NCBI GenBank assembly: GCA_932521025.1
Contig: OW051468.1
Location: forward strand, 4,526,064-4,590,063
Direction: 5' to 3'
Length of the DNA stretch: 64,000 nucleotides
Source: Oscheius onirici
Lineage: Eukaryota; Nematoda; Chromadorea; Rhabditida; Rhabditidae
Under the pieces are notes generated by a model. That model made no database searches and was not told the DNA's origin. It was given only the letters and a program-made list of their open reading frames with translations. Each line of letters begins with the position of its first letter. The stretch's first letter is position 1. This document shows, one piece after another, positions 23,565 through 36,097 of this stretch. The translations under genes and the position numbers were made by a program.

Positions 23565-23992
23565 ATGTTCCGTCTGCTATTTTGGTTGCTGCTTCTTTTA
23601 CCTCTTTGTGGATGTAGCCAATGACATTGTGGTAACGGTGTTGGCGACAAAATCCTGTCGTACGTCATTGCCTTCGGAGACGATCGTGAATTACTTTACA
23701 AACAGAACAAGGAGATTTTTTTGCAGAGACCAATGAGTGTTGCCGACAGCACTACAAGGCTTACGACAGCCTAACCATGGACTGTCTTCGGTGTCTCCAC
23801 AGACAGGATCAGATTAGGATAGCAGACGAGGAGATGTACAGTTGTAATAGGAACAAGAGCCACAAAGTGTTAGTCATACTCTTACAGGCAAAGAAGGCTC
23901 TATTCAGACACAGTCGTTTGGTAGCCACAACATTCTACTACGTTGTCCGAGCGAAAAACACGCTGTGCAATTGGTTCGGTTTCTTCTGTTAG
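23565..23992 (+). pseudogene. Secretory phospholipase A2-like gene with in-frame stop
   Basis: The ATG at 23565 opens a signal peptide (MFRLLFWLLLLLPLCGCSQ) that is followed at codon 20 (23622-23624) by an in-frame TGA and then, in the same frame, by CGNGVGDKILSYVIAFGD. A 41-nt intron (23686-23726) joins this in frame to TNECCRQHYKAYDS and then CLRCLHRQD. The order Cys-Gly-Asn-Gly, then a CCxxH motif, matches nematode secretory PLA2-like proteins. The catalytic CCxxHDxC is altered to CCRQHYKAY, so the calcium-binding Asp and one Cys are missing. The later part is Cys-poor (MYSCNRNK, LCNWFGFFC) and may contain a further splice. The stop and the lost residues point to a pseudogene, a non-enzymatic relative with stop readthrough, or a sequence error at the TGA. 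Confidence 0.6.
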
Positions 23993-25478
23993 GAAAATCT
24001 CCCTTTGTCCCAGACTCTTGCCCTCTCTCGTCCCTTATTTGGTCAGTCAGTCAGTCTGTGTGCCGCTATTGACAGGTGTCGGAGGTCGGGGGACGAGCTG
24101 ATTCACTGTTCTTTTACGTGACCGAGCCATATCAGTCGGCTCTGTTTTCTCTACTGTTATCAAATAAAAACTTGTACTCTCCGAGACCACTGGTCGAAAT
24201 GAGGACAGCCTCGTAAACGAGGTGGCGATTGTGTTTGCGGCCGGGCCAATCCGGGTCATTTGTCACTATTTCTACCCCAGTTTTCAATTACTGCCATTCA
24301 TTATGTATCATTTGGATGAGGTCATATTATTTCAGAGGTTTAAGGAGAAGAAGTATTCTTGAGCTCTGGAGAGAGTCAAATCCGTTTTTGCTGATGATTG
24401 GCACTTTTTTTAGATCACGTTTTACTGCCAGATAACTAACAAAGCACAGTGTGCATCCTGGTATTTTTTATTGAGGAGATGTACTGACAACAGTGAAGCA
24501 GTCATAGAAGCTTTTCCTTCAAGTAACAGCCCTCAGTTCATTTATCTTTTTTTCAATGACTATTTTCTAAATTTCGTTTATCGTACTTTATTGTAAAAGC
24601 TGGTCTTTTTTCAGCCCTTTCGAAAGAACGCGTGAATCGATTTGTGCGATCGATGTCTAATTATTGAAAACTATTTTCATAGCTATCAAACTTCCTTACT
24701 CACAATACAAACAATGGCCCATTACGAAGCAACTGCGAGGCTTTTGGCCCTCGGTCATTTTGGAGCAATAACAATTTTGTGAAGACCTTTTTGTCTTTCA
24801 GACCTAGTCAAAATTCAAATGAGGAGCTGGAATGCTTCACCTGCTAGACGAGAAGGTGGCTTGTTTTTTTTGTCGAGCTCCCGGTGGGATCGATAAGAGG
24901 GCACCCGTTCCTATTTCGGGGAAAGAGAAAATGGGAAATGACATCCGATTGACTCATTGCGAAACAGCATCGTGTTTTGTGTACTGGAGTATGTATGAGA
25001 GGCGTTTTAATGAAGGTCTTTTGGACTCGGCTTCCCTCTTATCGAATCCGGAATTATAAAAATGCTACGGAGGGGCAATTGCTCGTCCTTTATTGCAAGT
25101 TGTTGCAATTTCTCTCTGTTAGTTAGATTATGAAACTATGCTTATGTTACCAAAAGTTTCTTCTTCTTTTGTAACGGGTATCCCCTTCATCTATTATACA
25201 CCTCTCTGTTTGCTCACAATTAGTCTCTCCCTCACTCCAAATACTCCTTCAGCAGTAACGCGATCCATTTGGATCAGTCCTGCTCTCAAAATATTCTTTT
25301 TTTTCTATCGCTATTTACAGCAAAAGCACAATCTATATTTTTTCTAAAAACTTTTCACAAAAGATACAAAAAATCAGCTTTTAGAATCTAATTACTTCAA
25401 AGCAAAAGAACATTATTGGGAATCATAGCCAAGGAGCCAATTGAAACGTCTTTGACATTGGAGGAAGGACGCCTGAAG
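23993..25478. other. Intergenic stretch and myosin VI 5' region
   Basis: No coherent exon was found. A small palindrome (CCTCG/CGAGG) lies near 24211-24224. The frame upstream of the myosin VI ATG is open from 25392 without an earlier ATG, so this part is best read as 5' UTR. Confidence 0.5.
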
Positions 25479-28400
25479 ATGCTCTCTCCACTGGACTTCG
25501 GACGTCTCGTCTGGGCTGCTGACAACCATGATGGATACACCCTCGCCACACTGATGGACATCGGAAGTGCTACTTTGACTGTGGAAAGGAATGACAACCA
25601 GCAGGCTGTGAGTTCTTTGACTTTTTCTTAGAAATTTGCATATAACTGGTAGAATTGCTGAGTCTAGACGTATTTCACTCTTTTAGTGGGCTCGAAATTT
25701 TGAGACGACACTGGTAGACTTACCTAGTCACATTGTTACTCTCGAGTTACAAAATAGCTTTCGAACCTTACTAGTTCTCGTCTCGATTTTCCACCAGTTG
25801 GATAGAATGACACAAGTCTAATTCCACTATCTTCCAGATGACCGTGGGCTACGACGAGGTGTTCCCGGCTGAAGAGGACTGTGCTAAGACGGTGGACGAC
25901 AACTGCCAGCTGATGTATCTGAACGAGGGAACACTGCTCAACAACTGTCGTCTTCGCTACCAGCAGAAAAAGATCTACTCGTATGTGGCCAACATTCTCA
26001 TCTCCATCAACCCTTACGAGCTCGTCGACGGTCTCTACTCGGACAACACCATCCACAGCTATCGCGGCAAGAGTCTCGGCCAGCTGCCTCCACACATCTA
26101 CGCCATCGGTTCGTTTTATTATTTATTAATTGAACAGTAAGTTTCAGCGGACAAGGCCTACCGTGACATGCGTCGGCTGAAAGAGTCGCAGTCGATCGTC
26201 GTCTCCGGAGAGAGTGGAGCTGGAAAGACCGAGTCTCAGAAGGCCGTTCTTCGCTATCTCTGCGAGAACTGGGGAAGTGGAGCTGGTCCGATCCAGCAGA
26301 AGATTCTTCAGACGAATCCGATCCTGGAAGCTTTCGGAAATGCCAAGACTCTGAGGAACAACAATTCTTCCCGATTCGGCAAGTTCGTCGAGATCCATTT
26401 CTCCCCGAATGGTCAGGTAGCCGGAGGATATGTCAGTCACTATCTGCTGGAGAAGTCTCGTCTCTGTCATCAGTCGCTCGGAGAGAGGAACTACCACATT
26501 TTCTACCAGCTCATCGCCGGAGCCGACCCGGACACGTACAGAAGACTCGAGCTCGCTCCTCCCGATCGCTTCAACTATCTTCGTCATGGATGTGATCAGT
26601 TCTTCGGTACGGCCAAGATCGACTCGTCGCGTCTCTCTGCCAAGAACAAGGGTCAGTTTTTCTTAATCTCTTCACCAATAGGCTCAACTATTTTATTTAA
26701 ACCAATGTCAATTCAGCAGTTACAATGAGTTATAAACAAAAACTAGCCAGTGTTCTAACATTCTTAACAATAAGATAAAAGACGATTTCAGATCTGCTGA
26801 AAGACGCCATAGTGAACGACGCCCGGGACTACATGAAGTTGGTCGATGCTCTCGGAGGAGCCGGTCTCAGTCCACATCAGATTGGCGACGTCTGGAACAC
26901 CGTGGCTGCAGTTCTTCATCTCGGAAACGTCTCGTTCGAGGAGAGTATGGACGACACGAGAGGCGGATGCACCATTGCCAAGGACACGATCCATTCGCTG
27001 AAGACGGCTGCTCGTCTGCTCGGATTGGAAGAACAGGAACTGCAGATTGGTCTCGTCTCGAGGATCATGCAGGCGACGAAGGGAGGAGTGAAGGGAACTC
27101 TGAACCGTGTACCTCTGAAGACTCACGAGGCTGCAGCTGCTCGTAATGCCTTGGCCAAGGCTATCTACAGTCGTCTCTTCGACTGGCTCGTCTCCGTCAT
27201 CAATCGCTCGATCAATCAGACTCCGGATGGACGTTGCCGAGTCCCGGACAGCAGCTATATTGGAGTCTTGGACATTGCCGGCTTCGAATTCTTCGCTGTC
27301 AACTCGTTCGAACAGTTCTGCATCAACTACTGCAACGAAAAGCTCCAGAACTTTTTCAACGAGCGCATTCTGAAGCAAGAGCAGGAACTGTACGAGAAGG
27401 AAGGGCTGCATGTGCCGAGGATCGAGTACTCTGACAACAACGACTGCATCGAGCTGTTCGAGAAGAAGGTTTCCGGGCTGTTGGACATGCTGGACGAGGA
27501 AGCCAAGTTACCCAGAGCCACACCTCAGCACTATACTTCGGCTGTAATGGATGCCAACAAGGGCCATTTCCGACTGGAGACGCCGAGAAAGTCGAAGCTG
27601 AAGGCTCATCGGGACATGCGAGACGAGGAAGGATTCTTGGTTCGACACTATGCCGGCACAGTCTGCTACCAGACGCAGCAGTTCCTCGAGAAGAACAACG
27701 ACCAGCTGCACAACTCGTTGGAAATGCTGATCGAGCAGAGCAGTGTGGCCTTTTTGAGGAGTCTCTTTGAACAGTCCTCTGCCATTTCCAATGGAAGACG
27801 AGTCGGATCAAGCAAGCTGCAGGCAGCCAGTGTGGGAAGCAAGTTCCGTGGACAGCTCAATGTGCTCATCGATAAGCTCACCAACACTGTAAGCCATTTG
27901 CTTGTATCAATGAACAAAGAAGTTTAGGGAACCCACTTTGTCCGCTGTGTGAAGCCAAATGGGACGATGAGTGCCGGACAACTCGAAGCTCCAGCCGTGC
28001 TGGGTCAACTGCGCTGTGCCGGAATGACTTCTGTTCTGACGCTGATGCAGAAGGGCTATCCGAGTCGAACTCCTTTCGCCGAACTCTTCACCATGTACAA
28101 GACGATCTTGCCGCAGCAGCTGGCCCAGCTGGATCCTCGACTCTTCTGCAAGTGTCTCTTCCGTGCTCTGGGTCTCGACACGACCGACTTCAAGTTTGGA
28201 CAGACGAAGGTCTTCTTCCGTCCGGGCAAGTTTGCCGAGTTCGATCAGATGCTCCGTTCGGATCCGGAACACATGAAGGGTTTGGTGGACAAGGTGTCCT
28301 CGTGGCTGCGCATCACTCGTTGGAGGAAGGCCATCTACGGTGTCTGGAGTGTCATCAAGCTCAAGAACAAGATTCTCTACCGAGGCGAGCAGATCCGTCG

Positions 28401-29628
28401 AATCCAGAGTCTCGTCCGTGGCTACACTGTCCGTCGTCGTATCCAGCCTCGTCTCGAGCTGTTCCGTCGAGTCATGAATCTGCACCAGCGAGCCCAGGAG
28501 ATGACGGAGATTGCCTCGAACATGGACTCGAACAGTGCTGCCAAATGGTCCACTCCCGTCTCGGCCATTCTTCACGATCTGGAGGACTTGGTCAAGAGGA
28601 TCAAGATGGAGGAAGAGTTGGATCTGAATAAGGCTCTGAGCAACTACGAGAGCTGTGTCAGTCGTGTGGATGAGATGGTCAAGAGTCTGAAGGAGCAGAT
28701 GGCTGCTGATGAGCAGGAGAAGATTCGAGAGTTGGAGAAAAAGAGACAAGAGGAGAAGGAACGTCAGCAGAGGGCTCGAGAGGAAGAAGAACGTCTGGAG
28801 CGGGAGAGAGTCCAGAGGAAGGCCATGGAGGAGAAGAGAGAACGCGAGTCGCGTGTTTGGCAAGAGTCGCTGGATCGTCAGGTGGCCGATGATCTTCGTC
28901 AAAAGCAGGTCGAGGAGCAGAAGAAGACTCGTCTGGAACAGGAACGACTCGATGCGGCTGTAGCTGTTCGTCTGGATAAGCAGGGAATGGTCGAGACGAC
29001 GCCTTCTAACTCTATTTCCTCGGGAGGAGCTGGCCAGAGCAAGTACAACCTGGCCGACTGGAAATATGCCGATCTGAGGGACACGATCAACACCAGCACT
29101 GGTTTGTCTTCTCCTGTTCTGCATAAGGAGTAAAATTTAGACATGGAGTTGTTGCAAGCCTGCAAGGAAGAGTTCCATCGCCGCCTGCGTGTCTACAATG
29201 TCTGGAAGGAGAGAACTGCCGGCAGTCGAGACTTGGCTCCTCAGAGAGCTCCTTCGGCCATCTACCAGCAGCAGTCTGCTCCGACCAAGGCCCCGCATGT
29301 GAACCCGGATCTGACGATGAATCGCTACTTCAAGGTGCCCTTTTGTCGTCGTGCCGATGTCTACAAGGACCAGGTCGAGCTTGGTAGTCAGCAGAATGGA
29401 GTGTGGTATGCCCACTTCAACGGCCAGTGGGTTCAGAGACAGATGGAACTGCATCCGAACAAGAAGCCGGTTCTGCTCTTGGCCGGCCAGGACGACTTGC
29501 AGATGTGCGAGATTCCTCTGGATCAGACGGGAATGACAAGGAAGAAGGGAGCAGAGATCACGGAACACGAGTTCGAGACGGTCTGGACACATCTCGGAGG
29601 CAAGCCCATCCAGCGCTGGTCTCCCTAG
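25479..29628 (+). CDS. Unconventional myosin VI heavy chain
   Basis: Six exons, join(25479..25607, 25838..26108, 26148..26651, 26792..27888, 27928..29101, 29141..29628), encode 1220 residues, close to the family's usual 1250-1290. Myosin VI is the minus-end-directed actin motor used in endocytosis, membrane anchoring and, in nematodes, sperm formation. The start is the ATG in [13 protein letters not shown], which aligns with the family N-terminus. Visible motor motifs are the P-loop GESGAGKT (about residues 154-161), DIAGFEFF, the actin-binding [12 protein letters not shown] and [12 protein letters not shown], then [17 protein letters not shown] (IQ, about 820). A long charged single helix precedes the cargo domain, which has HRRLRVY (RRL motif), WYAHFNGQW and QMELHP. 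Three of five introns are exactly 39 nt. A poly-A signal AATAAA lies at 29675. The tail is duplicated downstream. Confidence 0.95.
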
Positions 29629-31772
29629 AACCAGGAAGTAATGAAGATAGTCTCCGAAGCTTCGACTAGAGACTAATAAAATGTCCAAAAAGCCCTCTTA
29701 GTCTTTTCTTCTTCTTTTCAAAGCAATCACTTTGCTTCCTAGATGTTTTTGAACTTCTGGTTGCCTTCTCTCTTGAACCTCTGCCCCCCCCCCTTATCCT
29801 AGATTGCACCTCTTGACCAAGAGCTTCGATTTCCATGCATTCCTGACGACTCTTTTCCTCCTGTCTCTTCCTTATTTTGTCCAAATAGAGCTCCCCCTCA
29901 ATTCATTACAGATGCGCGACAAAACAAGTCATTTATAGCACTCACAATCTCCCAACAATTGGACAATGTTTCTGGCTGTTTTGGTCCCAAGTGACCAATC
30001 CATTAGTTGAAAGGAAATATCACTTGCAGACTTTCTCTTTGTTAATCTCATTCTGCAGTTCATTTGCCCTTTCAATGGGTTTTCATCGGTTAGAAACCAG
30101 ACTCTTGTTGTCCTCTTCCATCATTCTCATGATCCAGATCCGCTTCCCCCTCAGCTCAAAAAACGAATAGAAATTTGGATTGTTTGCCATATGATGAGCA
30201 GCAGCTTCCTTGTTATTTCATGAAAAGGGTAGATCACGTGTCTTGATCCTTTTTTTAGACGCTCCTATTCCTTAGCCAATTAGCTCCTTTAACCGGACTT
30301 TGAAGATTTCTTAGGGAAGCAGAGATTGGTCTACTTCCTTATGGTTTTCGATGGAAATGAGAATCTTCTACTTTAATTGGTCAAGTAATCCAGTTTCGCT
30401 CCGTGTCAATTACCTGAGAACAAGGCCCTTTTCACCTCTATGTCTGCATGTGATTCTACCCGCAATAAATAAGTAAAAGTTGTTCTTTTCATTCCTAATT
30501 TCCTTAGGCTCTTCCACTCCATTGTTCAGACTCACTTGCCCAATAATCTCTGAAACATGAATGCAGACAGGAAATTGATGCAGATAATATTTGTCTCCAG
30601 TCTCTTTTTAGTTGTTTTTATGCGTCTTATTCTCGGCATCACAGACAGAAGTTGTGAAATTACTCCCCAACTCAGCAAGTTTCTCAAAATGTAAGCGCGA
30701 CCCCTGTCCAATGTGAGCCATCTCCACTTGCAAAACGAGCGTAGAAATTCGAGAATCTTGGGAAACGGAATGTCTTCGCACTTCGGAGACCCTCCTTCTT
30801 CTAAGATGTCTTATTCGGAGCAGTGTCATTAGTTCAGTGAGCTAATTCTCGGAGCCCATGGCTCCATCTAATCGCCCCCATTAGCGAACACAAACTTTCT
30901 CGTTTCCAGGCAGATCTCACGTCAGTTTCCATAGTTTTACCAACTCGTTCGTAATCGTCATTTCCATCTCTCTCCCAGTCACTCACTTTCAGCTCCTTAA
31001 GTTGTTCCCTCGGGAAGAGGTCAGGCCTCTTTTAGTCATTTCAGTGCTCTTTGACCACGCGAAAAGATGAGCTCTGTTCTGGCTAATTCTTCTTAAATAT
31101 CCCCGACGCTCACACTTTTTCCATGATTAGGGCATCATTCACCAAAAAAGCTTCTCTATAGCCCAGCTGATTCCTTTCAAGTCGAAGAAAACTTTGCAAA
31201 ACTGATGAAGGTGTCAGTCTCATGACGTCTCCCATATGTTTGCACTCTAAAAATCGGCCATTCTGTTATTTGACCTCGTTGTCTATTCGTAGTCGATCAC
31301 TCCCCTTCTCCCGTCCTGAGAGCAGGGTTAATTGTCTTTCGCTATCTGCTCTAACACTACGGACAAGAAACAGGAAAAGCACAGGCATTCTGGGACGAAT
31401 GATTGCTTCCTCAGTTAGTTGTCGTCATATGTCCATTTCCTAGGAGGTTTTGTAGTCGACTGTCTTCCTGAGAATGTCAGTCATATGGTCGGCCAACAAT
31501 AGCGCTTATCATTCTCAATTTCCTCTGCTCATTGTCAGAGTCTGCTCTGACCATTCTCCTATGACTTTCTTCATCCTTCTGTTTGGAATTAAGACTTTGC
31601 TCTCTTCTTTGATCAACAGTCATGCAGTCATTTGTCGTTTCTTTTTTCAATCCAACCCTCTCACTTATTCTTCTCAAATACACGCTTGACTCAAGCAATT
31701 ATTGTTGTCCTGACTCAATCAAAAGATTTATCTCTCTTCTCTTTCTTCCGTTCTCTACCTACCGTCTTTCAG
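29629..31772. other. Intergenic stretch between myosin VI and its tail paralogue
   Basis: Contains the myosin VI poly-A signal (29675-29680) and AT- and T-rich sequence. I find no remnant of motor or IQ coding sequence here, so the paralogue appears never to have had, or to have fully lost, the head. It ends with TTTCAG directly before the paralogue's ATG. Confidence 0.6.
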
Positions 31773-33203
31773 ATGACCGAGGTAGTCAAAACAGTGGAGC
31801 CAGCTTCCACATGGTCACCTCCAGACTCGACTTCTTTCTCCAGTTTGGAACAGCTTCTAAAAAACATTAGATTCACCGACACCGACATTGAAAGAACAGC
31901 CACCAACTATGAGGAGTCTCTTCGCCAAGTGGACGAAGTCATCGCCCGTCTGGCTACTTTGAAGGAGAAAGACAAGTAGGTTCTTCCAATGAGGCTCTGT
32001 TCCTCATTTCGTCCGTTTTTGAGCGACAAACGCAGCCATTTAGACCCTGTGGGCAAGGAAATTGAGTTGCCTCGAACCTTCTCAGGCGTCCATGTATTTC
32101 AGCAGATTTCGTGGTAACCCAGTTAGCTCTTCTTGCACAGGGGTTAAGCCGTTCTACACATCTAGCCGACTAGTTTTTAGGGTTCCCATACTTTTTGTAC
32201 AACAGTTCTCAACATTCCGTATCTCCATAGTTCCAATCACTCTTTTTTTCCGATTCATGTGCTTTCTCTGATCGAATTTCTCTTCTTTCTCTTTTGTCTT
32301 TGTCCAGCCACCCCCTCACATAGGCCAAAGCTTGTTTATACTGGGTCCCTTGGCTACTAATTGAGTTTTCATTGAATTTTTCTGAATGAATCATCGTTCC
32401 GTCTAGACTTTTTTTTAAAGTCATCTTTCAGAACGATGGTCGAGGATACGTTGACAAATTGGCCTGATTTGGAGAGACAAGTGGCGGAAGATCTGAGACA
32501 GAGACAGGCTGAGGAAATGAGAAGGAGTCTTGTGGATACTACTCCTTCCACGTCGATGTCATCTAGTAGTTCCTCGTCTGGAGGAAAGAAGCACAAACTG
32601 TCCGATTGGAAATATTCGGAATTGAGAGATGCCATCAACAACAGTCGAGGTGAGTGGGCCGGATGATCCAAGCCTCTTCTAAAGGGCTTAAAAAAAGCTC
32701 GAATTTGAAAAATATGAAAAGAACATTTAGACATGGAGCTCCTTCTGGCCTGCAAGGAAGAATTCCATCGTCGGCTCCGAGTCTACAATGCATGGAAGAA
32801 GAATTCTCGAGATCTGACTCCGCGGCGAACTCCCACCATCATCCAGACTACCAAAAGCACGGCCCCGCATGTGAATCCGGCACTGACGATGAATCGCTAC
32901 TTCAAAGTGCCCTTCTGTAGCTTGATCGATGTTTACAAGGAGCAACAGCTAGATTTTTCTGGTCAACAGACAGGAGTGTGGTATGCCCACTTTAATGGGC
33001 AGTGGATCCAGAGACAAATGGAACTGCACCCTGACAAGAAACCGATTCTGTTCTCTGCCGGTCAGGACGACTTCCAGATGTGCGAGATTCCTCTGGATCA
33101 GACGGGAATGACAAGGAAGAAGGGAGCAGAGATCACGGAACACGAGTTCGAGACGGTCTGGACACATCTCGGAGGCAAGCCCATCCAGCGCTGGTGTCCT
33201 TAA
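31773..33203 (+). CDS. Headless myosin VI tail paralogue
   Basis: Three exons, join(31773..31975, 32432..32649, 32731..33203), encode 297 residues with frame kept. There is no motor or IQ domain. The N-terminal part (TWSPPDSTSFSSLEQLLKNI, then ATNYEESLRQVDEVIARL) aligns with the three-helix region after the lever arm of myosin VI. A gap of charged helix follows, then TNWPDLERQVAEDLRQRQ, KLSDWKYSELRDAINNSR and the complete cargo-binding domain with [20 protein letters not shown] and [13 protein letters not shown]. The intron before DMELL is at the same place and phase as in the parent gene, so the copy was made from DNA, not from mRNA. The last 121 nt of shared coding sequence (33075-33195) are identical to 29500-29620. 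TTTCAG directly before the ATG suggests a 5' UTR intron or a trans-splice site. It may compete for or adapt cargo, which is inference. Confidence 0.88.
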
Positions 33204-33680
33204 CTTTGATGATATCATATGTTTCTGTGATCAGTATGGGTCGAAATAATAAACATGTAGATGAGAGAAATGAGGAAGAAGAGGCTGTCAACAAAACAGA
33301 TGGCCAGCTATTTGTGTGAGGGAGGCAGAGCTCGGCCGGGGCATCGATTCCATCGGTTGTAATGGCTATATTACGATGACCGACCAGCCATTTCAGATTT
33401 CGTTTTCTTCTCTACTGTTTCTATGTAATTTTAGATAGATATTGCGACTCTTTGAACAATACTCGTGACTTGGAAATTTTGACAATTTATGTCTTCTTTC
33501 CATCCTGCCGGGTTGAACAATCTGGATTTCTAGTAGAACCACTGAAGGTCATTCCTCTCGAGTAGCTTTCCTTCATTTATGAAAGCTTTGAATTCATCGC
33601 GCTCTCTTCTATACAACTTCTTCATATTTTTATCTTTTCCCCAAAAATCTTATTGATAATGTGTTAGGGTATCTCTAACA

Positions 33681-35996
33681 ATGGGCGACGTTTACTGCAT
33701 CGACTTTAACGGATGGATCACCGTAAGTTCTCTTCTTAACGTCCACATCAATCATTTTCAGGGTGCATCTACAGCTCCACCTCCGAAGCAAGTCGACTTC
33801 AACTCTCAGACCATTCCGGAACTGATCTATTCCAAAGCCAAGAGTGATCGTGTCGCGGCTGTCTTCGATTCCGAAAAGACTTCTCTAACCTTTTCGAAGA
33901 TTGTATATGAGATGGAATCCATCGCAGCAGGTCTGCTCTCTTCGGGACTACAACCAGGAGATCGGATTCTGATCTGTGGAAGTAACCATTCTCAGGTGAG
34001 AGACAAGAAAATAGTCTACAGACTCTTATCCAGGTGATTCTCTCAGCCTTTGCCGCCTCCAGAGCCGGTCTGGTCTTCTCTCTAGCCAATCCGAACTTTC
34101 CCAATGCTGCCAGTCTTCATCGTGCTCTCGATGTGGGCGAGTTTCAGGCCATAGTTTGCTTCAAGTCGCAAATCTGTTCCGATTACCTCAACACTCTTCT
34201 TTTGGAAATCTGTCCCGAGCTCATGCAATGTCGCAAAGGACAGCTGAAAGCGGCAGCCCTATCCAAACTATCTCATGTAATTTTGGCCGAAGAGGATCAC
34301 AAACATGCGTAAGTTCAAACTTCGTTCAGTTCTCCACAAAAGTACAATTTAGCGGCACATACACTCTTTCGGAAGTTTTCAACAAATCGTCAAAGGATAA
34401 GATTGATCGTCTGCCTGACTACGGTAATTGGAGCAGTCACAAACTGGCCTGTCTTCAGTTTACAAACGGTACCACGGACGAACCGAAACTAGTGGCCCTT
34501 TCTCATTATCAGCTATTGAACGGAGCCAGAGCTGTTGTGACAGCCTTCAGGATTCAGAAAGAGCTATGTTCACTTTATTCTTCGACTCATTCTTCCTTGT
34601 TGTCACAATTGTCGGTCCAAGACGGTGTTTTCCAGTTTGCCATCAAAATTGTGGTATTTATCAACACCATATTACAACACCATTACCACGTCATATTCGA
34701 GAGTCTCATCCAGACTCACACAGTACAAACGTCTTCACAATTACACTTTCCTTTTAAATCTGTTGTTTTCAGCACGTCATCTGCTGTTCTCTGCCCATCT
34801 TCCGAATTCCTCTCTTCTCTCTCGTCTGTCTGTCTCCTTTCCTAACCGAATGCCGCACCGTCTTTCCCGATGCCTCTCCTCTTCCAAGAAACCTTTTTGT
34901 CAGCGTCAACAAATATCAGTCAGTCCTTTTTCATGTTTTTTTTTCTGATTTAATTACCAGATGTACTACGCTTCTATCCAACGGAGCCGCCCTCCGTCTC
35001 CTGCTCAAGATCTCTCAGACCCAGAAAGTCAAGCTCAATCAGCTCCAGAACATTCTTCTCATCGGCGATCGAGTCTCGAAAGAGGTCTTGAAAATCATCA
35101 AGGAACAGGCACAGAATGTAAAAATTATTGCCGTAAGTTACTAGGAAAAGTTGTACTGTTCTGCATTCAGGTCGGTTACCTCTTGACCGAACTCGGGTCC
35201 ATTCCTATCATGGGCGACGAGTCCACGGATTTCACCCGAAATGTGGGCAGAGCTATCGCCGGATACGAGATCAAGCTGGCCTCTTTAAAAGGTGAAGACG
35301 ACGGAAAGGATGTTCCTCAAGGACAGCTGGGAGTTTTGATGATTCGGACCTACTATGGCAGTACATTTATGGGATATGCACCTGAGACGAGAGGAAAGCT
35401 CAAGTGGATAGATACTGGGTATGCTGCTCTCTCATTTCGTGGATGGTCTTGTTTTCGGAAATGTTGTAGACGCAAGCAATATGTCACAGTTTCCTTAGAA
35501 ACCCCTTTTTTATTCAAACTATTCTATTCCAGCGATATTGCCCGAATGGACGAGCATGGAAACGTGGAGATTGTGACCTCGAAAGAAGACTTGATTTTCG
35601 ATATGAACAACGGTGTCGTGGAGCACTGGCATGTCGAGCGGCTTCTCAACCAAAATGACCTCATCAAGGGCTGTCAGGTCGGTGCAACGAGCCCAACGAG
35701 AATTGAAGAAGAGTTTTTTTTTTTCAGATCGTGTCCACAAGTCGTGGCGGACCTTTAGTAGCCGTCTGTGTTCTCCGGAACCCTCAACACAATGCGACTG
35801 TTGTGAGAAAAGAGCTGGTCGACATGTGCAGATTGCACGGAGTAGGTTTAATCACAGAACAGAGAAAAATATTTGTATTCAGTTTACAGTCCCAGAAAAG
35901 TTTGCCTTTGTCGGTGACTTTCCTCGTGTCCATACTCGAATCCAGAAGTATCGGATACGACAGCAGATCAACGAGGGCAGAATATCACTATTTTAA
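33681..35996 (+). CDS. ACSF2-like acyl-CoA synthetase homologue, active site degenerate
   Basis: At least ten exons: 33681..33722, 33762..33995, 34034..34308, 34353..about 34655, 34773..34918, 34961..35132, 35171..35418, 35533..35677, 35728..35841, 35883..35996. About 570-600 residues. The order of AMP-binding enzyme motifs follows medium-chain acyl-CoA synthetases such as ACSF2: LTFSKIVYEMESIAAGL, VILSAFAASRAGLVFSLANP, CLQFTNGTTDEPK, SHYQLLNGA, then TGDIARMDEHGN and a C-terminal IQKYRIRQQIN. However, the ATP-binding TSGTTGxPK is changed to TNGTTDEPK, the hinge GRSKDMIIRGGENI region reads TSKEDLIFDMNNGV, and the catalytic GK before IQK is HTR. The end of exon 4 is uncertain (34525, 34568 or 34655). 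It probably is a non-enzymatic or strongly altered family member. No mitochondrial leader is evident. Confidence 0.75.
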
Positions 35997-36097
35997 TCTC
36001 GTATCTCACATATAAATATTCAAAAAAAAAGATCCTCATGAAAAATCACATAGGAAAGTCCCGTCTGGAATGAGAGTGGCAAGAGAACTACGTGACG

